A DNA stretch of 18,221 nucleotides from Bacteroidales bacterium UBA7574 (lineage in GTDB: Bacteria; Bacteroidota; Bacteroidia; Bacteroidales; Paludibacteraceae): positions 192-18,412 of the forward strand of contig DLLA01000180.1 of NCBI GenBank assembly GCA_002479035.1, in the 5' to 3' direction. Made by a program: the position numbers and the translations under genes. This document shows, one piece after another, positions 7,720 through 15,351 of this stretch; the stretch's first letter is position 1, and the number at the start of each line of letters is the position of its first letter. The notes beneath the pieces are model-generated. The model searched no databases and was not told where the DNA came from. It was given only the letters and a program-made list of their open reading frames with translations.

Positions 7720-7805
7720 TTTTTCTTGGCACCTGACTGCTTGGCACTCGGTCACAATGCCCCACATTGCTCCCTCGTGCCGCACAGTCATCTGCTCAAG
7801 AAAAA
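7720..7805. repeat. 86-base imperfect palindrome with nested stems
   Basis: Starts one base after the TGA of the preceding gene. Nested helices: TTTTTCTTG (7720-7728) with CAAGAAAAA (7797-7805); TGACTG (7734-7739) with CAGTCA (7785-7790); GGCAC (7743-7747) with GTGCC (7777-7781); CAATG (7755-7759) with CATTG (7765-7769), loop CCCCA. The unpaired parts on the two sides have nearly equal lengths (5/6, 3/3, 7/7), so this is one folded unit. It could be an RNA structure between cistrons or a small palindromic mobile repeat. It is not a standard terminator, because A and not T follows. Confidence 0.75.
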
Positions 7806-7850
7806 GGTCAGCGTAAAGAATGAAGTGAATACTTAAATAATTGATACATA

Positions 7851-9482
7851 ATGAAAAAGACATTGTTAGTAGCGGCACTATGCAGTGCCTGGGTGGCAGG
7901 CATGGCCTGCACCAACTTTCTGGTCGGCAAGGACGCTTCGGTGGACGGCAGCACGATGATTTCGTATGCAGCCGACAGTTACTCGTTGTACGGATTTCTC
8001 CATTTCAGCCCCGCGGCAGATTACCCCGAGGGTGCGATGCGCGAGGTGCGCGACTGGGACTCGGGACGCCCGTTGGGCAGTATCCCGCAGGTGCGCCACA
8101 CCTATTCGGTGGTGGGCAATATGAATGAGCATCAACTGACCATCGGCGAGACCACATGGGGCGGTCGCGCAGAGTTGGAGGACACTGTGGGCATCGACTA
8201 CGGAAGCCTGATTTACATCACGTTGGAGCGTTGCAAGACTGCCCGTGAGGCGATTGCGTGCATGACGTCGCTGGTGGCTGAATACGGCTATGCGTCGGGC
8301 GGCGAGTCGTTCTCCATAGGCGACCCCAATGAGATTTGGATTATGGATTTGATTGGCAAAGGTCCGGGCAAGAAAGGTGCCGTATGGGTGGCAACGCGCA
8401 TTCCGGACGACTGCATTGCCGCACATGCCAACCAGGCACGCATCACAACCATCGACTTCAAAGACAAAGCCAACTGGATGTGGAGCAAAGATGTGGTGAA
8501 GTTCGCGCGCGAGATGGGCTATTTCGAGGGCAAAGACAAGGACTTCAACTTCCAAGAGGCATATAACCCCTACGATTTCTCGGGGCTGTTCGTGTGCGAG
8601 GCACGCGTGTGGTCGTTCTTCCGCCACTTCTCGGACGACATGGACCGGTACTTTGATTTCGCGTCGGGCAAGACGTTCCTCGAGACCGGCGGCAAGGACG
8701 CAGGCACACGTATGCCGCTGTATATCAAGCCGAATCACAAGGTGAGCGTGCAAGAGATGAAGGAGTGCATGCGCGACCAATACGAGGGTACGCCGCTTGA
8801 CATCACGCAGGGCACCGACGCCGGTCCGTGGAACAGCAAGTTGCGCTACGGCGGATTGGCATTCGAATTGGACTCCGTGAAGTACTGGTACGAGCGTCCG
8901 ACGGCTACGCAACAGACGGCATGGTCGTTTGTGGCTCAGATGCGCGGTTACGAGAGTGCCAAGGCTGGCGGAATCTTCTGGTTTGGTGTGGACGACGCAG
9001 CCACAAACCTCTATGTACCAATGTATTGCCGCATCACCGAGATACCCGAGTGCTTCCGCGAAGGCAACGGCGACCTCTACACCTACTCGCCCACTTCGGC
9101 ATGGTGGATATACAACATGGTAGCCAACTGGGCATACACCAAATCCTCTGCCATGGTGCCCGACATCAAGGTGGTGCAACGTGCGTGGGAGGAGAAATTC
9201 AACATGCAGGTGCCCGCCATTGACGCCGAAGTGGCAACGATGAGCGATGCCGACGCGCGCGCGTTCCTTACTAAATACTCGTGTGCGCAGGCACAGGAGT
9301 CCACCGCAGCATGGAAAGACCTCGGTATCTACCTGCTGACCAAGTACTTGGACGGTCAACAGCGCAAGGAGGAGAACGGACAGTTCAAGCGCAACCCTTA
9401 CGGCGAACCCACAGGTCCCAACCGCATTGCGTTCCCCGAAGGCTATCTGAGAATAATAAGTGCAGAAATAAACCATGAATAA
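7851..9482 (+). CDS. Secreted C69-family dipeptidase
   Basis: 543 residues. Peptidase family C69 (dipeptidase A type) enzymes are N-terminal-nucleophile hydrolases that split dipeptides. A signal peptide (MKKTLLVAALCSAWVAGMA) ends exactly before Cys20 in CTNFLVGKDAS; removal would expose Cys20 as the N-terminal nucleophile. GMAC is a poor lipobox, so this Cys is more likely catalytic than lipidated. Further family signatures: DGSTMISYAAD, NEHQLTIGETTWGGR, YGSLIYITLERCKTAREAI, GGESFSIGDPNEIWIMDLIG and AHANQARIT. It looks full length. No promoter box is visible in the 45 bases after the palindrome, so it may be read from the promoter at 6856. It overlaps pepD by 8 bases. Expected site: periplasm or outside the cell, releasing amino acids from dipeptides. 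Confidence 0.93.
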   Translation: MKKTLLVAALCSAWVAGMACTNFLVGKDASVDGSTMISYAADSYSLYGFLHFSPAADYPEGAMREVRDWDSGRPLGSIPQVRHTYSVVGNMNEHQLTIGETTWGGRAELEDTVGIDYGSLIYITLERCKTAREAIACMTSLVAEYGYASGGESFSIGDPNEIWIMDLIGKGPGKKGAVWVATRIPDDCIAAHANQARITTIDFKDKANWMWSKDVVKFAREMGYFEGKDKDFNFQEAYNPYDFSGLFVCEARVWSFFRHFSDDMDRYFDFASGKTFLETGGKDAGTRMPLYIKPNHKVSVQEMKECMRDQYEGTPLDITQGTDAGPWNSKLRYGGLAFELDSVKYWYERPTATQQTAWSFVAQMRGYESAKAGGIFWFGVDDAATNLYVPMYCRITEIPECFREGNGDLYTYSPTSAWWIYNMVANWAYTKSSAMVPDIKVVQRAWEEKFNMQVPAIDAEVATMSDADARAFLTKYSCAQAQESTAAWKDLGIYLLTKYLDGQQRKEENGQFKRNPYGEPTGPNRIAFPEGYLRIISAEINHE

Positions 9483-10944
9483 TATGAATATCAACGAGTT
9501 AGAACCTAAAGAGGTATTCTCTGTCTTCCACGAGATTACCCGTGTGCCACGCCCCTCGAAACACGAGGAGAAGATTGGCAAATGGCTGATGGATTTCGCC
9601 ACCGCCCACAACCTCGAGCATCAGATGGACGAGGCAGGCAACGTCATCATGCGCAAGCCCGCCACGGCAGGCTACGAAGGCAAGCCCGGCGTCATCCTGC
9701 AGGCCCACATGGATATGGTGTGCGAGAAGAACGGCGACGTGCAGCATGACTTTGACAACGACCCCATCGACACCTATATCGACGAGGATTGGGTGAAAGC
9801 CCGCGGCACTACCCTCGGCGGCGATGACGGTATCGGAGTGGCTATGGCACTGGCTGCCATCACGTCCGACACGCTGAAGCACCCCGCTCTGGAGTGCCTG
9901 TTCACGGTGGACGAAGAGACGGGTCTCACGGGCGCCAACCGCCTGAAAGACGGCTGCCTGCAGGGGCGCCAACTCATCAACCTCGACTCCGAGGACGACG
10001 GACAAGTGTTCATCGGCTGCGCGGGCGGTATCGACACGCTGGTTAAGATGCACTATACGCCTGCTGCGCCGGACACCAACGGACTCTTTGCCGCACACAT
10101 TCGCGTCAGCGGGCTGATGGGCGGGCACTCGGGCGACGACATCAACAAAGGGCGCGGCAATGCCAACAAGATTCTCGTGCGTTTCCTCTACGAGGTCATG
10201 ACGCACACCGATATGCAACTCGCAACCATCCAAGGCGGCAATCTGCGCAACGCCATCGCACGCGAAGCAGAGGCGACCATCTGCGTACCAATGAGTTACA
10301 AGGAAGAACTGCGTATCCTCTTCAACCACTACGTGGCTAAAATCGAGGGCGAGATAGGCGATGTCGAGAAAGAAATGCGTCTCAGTCTCGAATCCGCAGA
10401 TATGCCCGCACAAGTGATTCCGCAGGACAAAGCCAAACGCCTCATTCAGGCACTCTACGCTTGTCCGCACGGCATGATGGCGATGTCGAAAACCATGCCC
10501 GGACTTGTGGAGACCAGCACCAACCTCGCCAGCATCAAGATGCGCAACGATGCGCAAGGTGCTTATATTGAGGTAAATACCAGCCAACGTTCCTCCGTGG
10601 AGAGCAAGAAACACGACCTCAAACAGATGGTGGAGTGCGCCTTGGCATTGGCGTGCGACGAGGTAACGCACGGCGACGGCTACCCGGGTTGGAACCCCAA
10701 CCCGCAATCGCCCTTGGTGGAAGTTACGCGCCGCGCCTACACCGACCTCTTCCACAAGGAACCGCAGGTCTTGGCCATCCACGCGGGTTTGGAGTGCGGT
10801 CTGTTCTTGGAGAAGTACCCGTACTTGGATATGGTCTCCATCGGTCCGCAGATGTACGGTGTCCACTCCCCGCAAGAACGCCTCAGCATCTCCTCCACAG
10901 GCCGTTGCTACCAATGGCTCTGCCGCATATTGGAGACGCTGTAA
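9475..10944 (+). CDS. pepD: Aminoacyl-histidine dipeptidase (M20 family)
   Basis: 489 residues, normal for PepD (M20C, also called peptidase D or carnosinase-like). This cytosolic di-zinc enzyme cleaves unspecific dipeptides, including those with C-terminal histidine. No signal peptide. Metal-site motifs: QAHMDMVCE (His78, Asp80), GGDDGIG (Asp117), DEETGLTGA (Glu147-Glu148), the dimerisation/catalytic GLMGGHSGDDIN, and HAGLECGLF near the C-terminus. The ATG at 9475 lies inside the end of the C69 gene (ATGAATAA overlap); the ATG at 9484 is an alternative just after that stop. The overlap implies translational coupling, so an exported and a cytosolic dipeptidase are made together. A bidirectional hairpin follows at 11005. 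Confidence 0.95.
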   Translation: MNNMNINELEPKEVFSVFHEITRVPRPSKHEEKIGKWLMDFATAHNLEHQMDEAGNVIMRKPATAGYEGKPGVILQAHMDMVCEKNGDVQHDFDNDPIDTYIDEDWVKARGTTLGGDDGIGVAMALAAITSDTLKHPALECLFTVDEETGLTGANRLKDGCLQGRQLINLDSEDDGQVFIGCAGGIDTLVKMHYTPAAPDTNGLFAAHIRVSGLMGGHSGDDINKGRGNANKILVRFLYEVMTHTDMQLATIQGGNLRNAIAREAEATICVPMSYKEELRILFNHYVAKIEGEIGDVEKEMRLSLESADMPAQVIPQDKAKRLIQALYACPHGMMAMSKTMPGLVETSTNLASIKMRNDAQGAYIEVNTSQRSSVESKKHDLKQMVECALALACDEVTHGDGYPGWNPNPQSPLVEVTRRAYTDLFHKEPQVLAIHAGLECGLFLEKYPYLDMVSIGPQMYGVHSPQERLSISSTGRCYQWLCRILETL

Positions 10945-11004
10945 ATGAGTAATAAGTAATGGTTAATAGTTAATATACCATTGGTATTTATATATTTAAG
11001 ACCC

Positions 11005-11033
11005 AAACAGGCTGCCCGTCGGGCAGCCTGTTT
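11005..11033. terminator. Bidirectional terminator between pepD and the 549-aa gene
   Basis: A perfect 13-bp stem, AAACAGGCTGCCC (11005-11017) with GGGCAGCCTGTTT (11021-11033), loop GTC. The stem itself carries A at one end and T at the other, so each strand ends in TTT. It separates two convergent genes, 60 bases from pepD and 29 from the opposite stop. Confidence 0.85.
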
Positions 11034-11062
11034 GTTGCATGATAATTGCGAGACAGATAGGA

Positions 11063-12712
11063 TTACATCTGCTGACCAAGGGCATTGAAGAGTTGGTTGC
11101 CACGGCGAATATAGAGTTTGCCATCGATGATGATTTTCTCGGCTTTGTCGGAGATGACGGCAGGGGCGTCGATACCCAAAGGCATACCACTCGTTAGTCT
11201 CCAACCAGAGAGTGTTGCATACCACTGCGGGGTATGCTTAATGGTTTGATTGCCTATGGTAAAGTCGGCTCCACCGTGTGCGCGGGTACCAAGCCACAGA
11301 TTACGACCATAGAGAGCAATGCCTGTAGCGGTAGATGAACCGCCGCCTTTAGCAAGCGAGACAGTGCCGACATAGTTTAGTCGATTATCGTAGCAAGTAA
11401 AATGAATGTCGCCAAAGGCGTAGTTGAGTACACAAAGCGTGTCGTTGTACGATATGGCACCGATATTGATATTCAATAGGTTGCTATGTTGAAGGGCTGC
11501 ATTGGTGACTACAGCCGTATTGGCGTCAATCTGCAGAAGCAGACCATCATTGAAACTACCCTTTTCGTCAAGACCTCCGCGGAGCGTGTCGCCATTCAGC
11601 ACAAAGCCGCCTATGACAGAACCCGACATATAAAGATGCGTACCGTCGGGTGACCAGGAGAGTTGCTTGAACATTCCTCCGAGACTGCCGAGGCGTACCT
11701 GCTGCAAGGCATTAAGGTGCGTGCAGGTCAGGTCACTATTGAGGCGGGCAATGACAATGCAACGGTCGCGAATAGCAACCTGTTGTTCACCCCATTGGAG
11801 TGTACCGCCGAGACTATCGGCTTTGGAGTGTCCTGCTACAAAGATGGCACCGTTATGGTATGCGGAGAGCATAAAACGGTCGTAGAGAAGCGTATTGGAT
11901 GTGGTGGTATGAGCAAGATGACGGAACTGTGCATCGGTCTTGATAATGAACGAATTGCAATGTTCGGAGAACGAGTTTCCATCCCAATCAGGATTATGGC
12001 GTGCGCGAATGGTGTCGGTACCGAGTGCAATATCCATGGCTTGCCCGCCTTGGAAATAAAGGTTACCATTCTCGTCCTCCATAACAGCGGTAATGTCCGC
12101 CACATCATAAGCAGGCTTATCACCTTTGGCAGGTACTACCGGTGATGTCCATACGGGAGTAACACGGGTGACATCGCCTTTGGCATCTATTCGTACCAAT
12201 ACAATGTGGTGAAAATTAACGTCTTGGAATGTAGTAGAGAGCGAGTGCGTAGCATCTGCGGCATCTACCAACGTCATATAGGGAGCGGTTGCGCCAGGCT
12301 GTTTGTTCTTCTCGGTAAGGCGAAACTTAACGGCAAGCACGGCACCACCATCGTGCGTAGGGCAATAAGTGCCCCCACAGAAATAACCTTCGAAACTATG
12401 AATCATCCATAGCGGGTTGCCTAAGGAATCCACCTTTGTGAAGACCATATTAGGATTGTAACTATTGCCTATGCCATACTCTGCCCCTGTGAGCGTGTTT
12501 CCAAGAAAGGTTGTTTCGTCTGTGGTATTGATAGAACCATAGTTCGCCAACAGAAAAGCGTTGCCTTCATCGTTGGCGCGAATATCATAGCCAATGGCTT
12601 GGCACTTGTTGTCCGAAGGCGGCAAAAGGGAAGACTGCCATTGGAGAGTAACATCAGCAGCCATCAGCGTGGTTGCTGTCAGTAAAGATAAAAAGAGTAG
12701 TTTCTTACGCAT
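11063..12712 (-). CDS. Exported protein of probable beta-propeller type, type IX-like tail
   Basis: 549 residues from the ATG at 12712. The frame is open to an ATG at 12778, but that ATG lies upstream of the promoter. Residues 1-18 are a signal peptide (MRKKLLFLSLLTATTLMA). The body (about 20-500) holds repeated beta-type units of the style NPMVFTKVDSLGNPLWMI, HHIVLVRIDAKGDVTRV, CIVIARLNSDLTC and GLLLQIDANTAVV, each about one propeller blade or similar; I cannot name a family. The last about 35 residues (DKAEKIIIDGKLYIRRGNQL, then FNALGQQM) match the short C-terminal tail seen on many type IX-secreted Bacteroidales proteins, so cell-surface or extracellular location is inferred. It is transcribed divergently from the LRR gene, which has a similar kind of tail. 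Function unknown. Confidence 0.85.
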   Translation of the reverse strand: MRKKLLFLSLLTATTLMAADVTLQWQSSLLPPSDNKCQAIGYDIRANDEGNAFLLANYGSINTTDETTFLGNTLTGAEYGIGNSYNPNMVFTKVDSLGNPLWMIHSFEGYFCGGTYCPTHDGGAVLAVKFRLTEKNKQPGATAPYMTLVDAADATHSLSTTFQDVNFHHIVLVRIDAKGDVTRVTPVWTSPVVPAKGDKPAYDVADITAVMEDENGNLYFQGGQAMDIALGTDTIRARHNPDWDGNSFSEHCNSFIIKTDAQFRHLAHTTTSNTLLYDRFMLSAYHNGAIFVAGHSKADSLGGTLQWGEQQVAIRDRCIVIARLNSDLTCTHLNALQQVRLGSLGGMFKQLSWSPDGTHLYMSGSVIGGFVLNGDTLRGGLDEKGSFNDGLLLQIDANTAVVTNAALQHSNLLNINIGAISYNDTLCVLNYAFGDIHFTCYDNRLNYVGTVSLAKGGGSSTATGIALYGRNLWLGTRAHGGADFTIGNQTIKHTPQWYATLSGWRLTSGMPLGIDAPAVISDKAEKIIIDGKLYIRRGNQLFNALGQQM

Positions 12713-12741
12713 ATTCGTTTTAGATTTGTATTTCGTGGGTG

Positions 12742-12773
12742 CAAAGATAGTTGTTTTACATAAGATATACAAA
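12742..12773 (-). promoter_or_regulatory. Promoter of the 549-aa gene
   Basis: Read leftward: TTTG (12773-12770), 20 bases, TATCTTTG (12749-12742), perfect at both boxes. Predicted start near 12735, about 22 bases before the ATG at 12712, which fixes that start codon. Its -33 box is 30 bases from that of the divergent promoter at 12804-12835. Confidence 0.8.
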
Positions 12774-12803
12774 TACATATAGAATGATTCACTACTTTTG
12801 GGG

Positions 12804-12835
12804 ATTGTACAATAGGTAGAATAGTTATAATTTTG
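12804..12835 (+). promoter_or_regulatory. Promoter of the LRR gene
   Basis: ATTG (12804-12807), 20 bases, TAATTTTG (12828-12835). The -7 box is perfect; the -33 box matches 3 of 4. Predicted start near 12842, about 32 bases before the ATG at 12875. Confidence 0.7.
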
Positions 12836-12874
12836 CAGTCTCTTAAGAAGAACAAAATATAAACAATTAACAAT

Positions 12875-14350
12875 ATGAAGAAATTTTATCTGTTTTTAGG
12901 TGCCACCCTGCTTTCCAGCAGTATGATGGCGGCAACATTAGACACCATTCAAGTGGATGGCATTTACTATCAGTTGAACGAAGAGACACAAACCGCTGCA
13001 GTGATTCGTAAGGACACAAAGTTTGTGTATGAACAGGAATCGGTAGTAATTCCCGTGTCAGTAAACAAGGGCGAAAAGGCGTATGATGTGGTTGCTGTAG
13101 AGAAAAGTGCCTTTGCGAAAGCGACTTGCAAGTCCATTACTTTCGCAGAGGGAAGTAAAGTGACCACATTGGCTACGCAAGCCTTCCAGAATGCTACCAA
13201 CTTGGAAGAGTTTGTGGTACCCGAAGGCGTGAAATATCTGCCGATGACCTGCTTCCATTGCCCCAACAATACTATGAAACTGCACAAGATTACGTTGCCC
13301 TCCACGTTGGATAGTTTGGATGCAATGTCTATTGTCTTGATGAATTTGGATACTATTATTTGCAATGCCACAAAGGCTCCGCGCTGCAATATGAAGCCTA
13401 AACAATATGGTTCTCCGTTCTTCGTTAATAAGAACAAAGCGTTTGTGCCAAAGAGCGCGAAAGTGATTGTGCCTGCGGGCAGCGAAATGCTGTATCGTGC
13501 CGAGCAAGGTTGGAACCACTTTGATTGTCTCCGTGATGAGGCTGTAACAGACACATTGCGTGTCGGCGATTTGTACTACACAATCAAAGATAATAAGGCT
13601 ACGGTGGTTCCGAACTTGGCAAATGCTACATATACTATGAGTTCGGTAGTAATTCCCTCGACTATCACAGCGGTGAACGGCGTGATAACAGACGGTAAGA
13701 TTGAGGCTGTGGCTACAGAAATGCCTGTAGTAATGTTGGGTAGAAAAGCATTCTTCAATGCAAATTCTATCACATCGCTTACATTTGCAGAGCCAAGCCA
13801 TATTGATACTATAAGTATGCAGGCTATGCAATATATGGCAGGTCTGACGGGTACGCTGGAGTTGCCGGAAGGCTTGAAATTTATTGCCACCTCTGGTATT
13901 CACAGTGGCTTGAACGGAGGTCAGATGCCTGTGAAAAAGTTGGTATTGCCTTCCACATTGGATAGTATGAACGTTATTTCTGTGGTGTTGAATGAGTTGG
14001 AGACTTTGGAATTCAAAGGTGAAAAGGCTCCAAAGTGCCAAATACGTGTAACGACCACCCAAACGCAGATTCCGTGGATGATTAATCCGAATAATAACTT
14101 CCCTACACCGAAGAATGTACAAATTATAATCCCTGAAGGTTCATTCGATTCGTATAAGAGCCAAGCAGGTATCGGTGACTATTTCGACTACTTCACATCG
14201 CAAGGCACGGGGACAGAAACTGTAGAAAGTGGTGCCACCAAATCTCCGAAAAGCGGTATATACAACATTATGGGCACTTACCTTGGCACTGATGACAGTG
14301 ACCTGCCAACAGGTATGTATATCATTAACGGCAAGAAAGTGGTTCGCTAA
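12875..14350 (+). CDS. BspA-like leucine-rich-repeat exported protein
   Basis: 491 residues. Signal peptide 1-19 (MKKFYLFLGATLLSSSMMA). The body has LRR_5 (BspA/TpLRR) units of the form KSAFAKATCKSITFAEGSKV, LATQAFQNATNLEEFVVPEG and RKAFFNANSITSLTFAEPS. It consists of two copies of one module: about 23-220 (starts DTIQVDGIYYQLNEE) and about 225-440 (starts DTLRVGDLYYTIKDN). Both contain LPSTLDS plus an acidic strand and a KAPxC motif. The tail (SGIYNIMGTYLGTD, then LPTGMYIINGKKVVR) is the type A sorting-tail style of type IX-secreted proteins. BspA-like proteins of oral and gut Bacteroidales are surface adhesins; the binding partner here is unknown. A bidirectional hairpin follows. Confidence 0.88.
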   Translation: MKKFYLFLGATLLSSSMMAATLDTIQVDGIYYQLNEETQTAAVIRKDTKFVYEQESVVIPVSVNKGEKAYDVVAVEKSAFAKATCKSITFAEGSKVTTLATQAFQNATNLEEFVVPEGVKYLPMTCFHCPNNTMKLHKITLPSTLDSLDAMSIVLMNLDTIICNATKAPRCNMKPKQYGSPFFVNKNKAFVPKSAKVIVPAGSEMLYRAEQGWNHFDCLRDEAVTDTLRVGDLYYTIKDNKATVVPNLANATYTMSSVVIPSTITAVNGVITDGKIEAVATEMPVVMLGRKAFFNANSITSLTFAEPSHIDTISMQAMQYMAGLTGTLELPEGLKFIATSGIHSGLNGGQMPVKKLVLPSTLDSMNVISVVLNELETLEFKGEKAPKCQIRVTTTQTQIPWMINPNNNFPTPKNVQIIIPEGSFDSYKSQAGIGDYFDYFTSQGTGTETVESGATKSPKSGIYNIMGTYLGTDDSDLPTGMYIINGKKVVR

Positions 14351-14402
14351 TGATGTCCATAGTACATTGAAACTCTTTGTATAAAGAGTAGAGGATAGGA
14401 AA

Positions 14403-14441
14403 AAAGAGGCTGTCTAACAGATTAGGTTGGGCAGCCTCTTT
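14403..14441. terminator. Bidirectional terminator between the LRR gene and tcdA
   Basis: A perfect 10-bp stem, AAAGAGGCTG (14403-14412) with CAGCCTCTTT (14432-14441), extended inside by CTAAC/GTTGG with one wobble. The tail to the right is TCTTATATT and to the left is TTTTTCC, so it can serve both convergent genes. A small extra hairpin, CTCTTT/AAAGAG, is at 14373-14388. Confidence 0.8.
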
Positions 14442-14475
14442 CTTATATTAAAGTCTTGGAGTAGTTTGTGTATAG

Positions 14476-15351
14476 TCAGGAATGAGAAGCAATACGAGAT
14501 TGTCGGATGATGTCTTGGATAACGAGAGAGGCCAATGTGAATCCGAAGATGGCTGTGATATGGGCTACGGTGCCATTGATTTGGGCTTTGGATGTGCACC
14601 ACTCGTGGTTGATGAGGTCGGTTCGTCCCAAGGCGGATTGTTCACCATTGGATTCGGCCTGGCGTGCTGCTTGCAGCTGCGCCTCCGTGACTTTGGGGCA
14701 TACACAATGCTCAGTGCCGCAGGATTGATTAACACCAAGGTTCTGCAGCAGTTCGTCGCTATACACACAACTGAACTTATGGGCAGGGAATTGTTTGTCA
14801 CGCTTGAAGCGTTGTCTCAATGCCCGTGCGAGCGGGTCTCCTGTGACCTTCCAGAACTCTGCCACATGAATGCGCGTAGGGTCCATTTTGAGTGCCGCCC
14901 CCATTGATGAGAAAAACGTGACTCCTTTCAGACGGGTAGCAGTAAGGATAATGTCAGCCTTATCTTTCAGGGAATCAATGGCATCGATAATGAAATCGTA
15001 CTGCTCGAGATGATAATCCTGTCGGGTGTCGGCAGAGTAGATACCTTGTATGGCTGTGATTTCCGCGCTTGGATTGATGTCTAATAGTCTCTCGCGGAGG
15101 ACATCCGTTTTGACACGCCCAACGGTCTTGGTGGTAGCCATGAGTTGTCGGTTGATGTTGGTGATGCATACGCGGTCGGAATCCACAATGGTCAAGTGTC
15201 TTATCCCCGACCTTACGAGAGATTCCGCGCACCATGAGCCGACCCCTCCGACTCCGAAAATGATGACTTTCTGCTCGGCTATACGATTCATAACATCCTG
15301 TCCCATTAGCAGTTGGCTACGCCGTAGAATGGCTTTTTCGATATGACTCAT
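14476..15351 (-). CDS. tcdA: tRNA threonylcarbamoyladenosine dehydratase
   Basis: 291 residues. TcdA (CsdL, YgdL) is an E1-like enzyme that uses ATP to close t6A37 of ANN-reading tRNAs into cyclic ct6A. The start MSHIEKAILRRSQLLMGQD is the family's usual N-terminus. The nucleotide-binding loop GVGGVGSW is at 33-40, followed by IVDSDRVCITNINRQ (about 55-69), and DFIIDAIDSLKDKADII. The C-terminal part has SMGAALKMDPTRIHVAE, FSCVYSDE and a Cys-rich SCGTEHCVCPK. Length slightly above E. coli TcdA. The ATG overlaps the TGA of the phosphatase-family gene by ATGA, so translation is coupled. In E. coli the enzyme needs the CsdA-CsdE cysteine desulfurase pair; here a SufS/CsdA-type desulfurase gene lies one gene upstream. 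Confidence 0.95.
   Translation of the reverse strand: MSHIEKAILRRSQLLMGQDVMNRIAEQKVIIFGVGGVGSWCAESLVRSGIRHLTIVDSDRVCITNINRQLMATTKTVGRVKTDVLRERLLDINPSAEITAIQGIYSADTRQDYHLEQYDFIIDAIDSLKDKADIILTATRLKGVTFFSSMGAALKMDPTRIHVAEFWKVTGDPLARALRQRFKRDKQFPAHKFSCVYSDELLQNLGVNQSCGTEHCVCPKVTEAQLQAARQAESNGEQSALGRTDLINHEWCTSKAQINGTVAHITAIFGFTLASLVIQDIIRQSRIASHS

Noticed and set aside
7878..9611. 577-codon open frame on the reverse strand
   Set aside because: It lies opposite the C69 dipeptidase gene and shows no domain motif; the forward frame has full family signatures. The long antisense frame is a by-product of G/C-rich codon use.
9499..10914. 471-codon reverse open frame
   Set aside because: Antisense to pepD with no recognisable motif; composition is His/Val/Arg-rich, as expected of a mirrored coding frame.
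13058..14122. 354-codon reverse open frame
   Set aside because: Antisense to the LRR gene, which has a signal peptide, repeats and a promoter.
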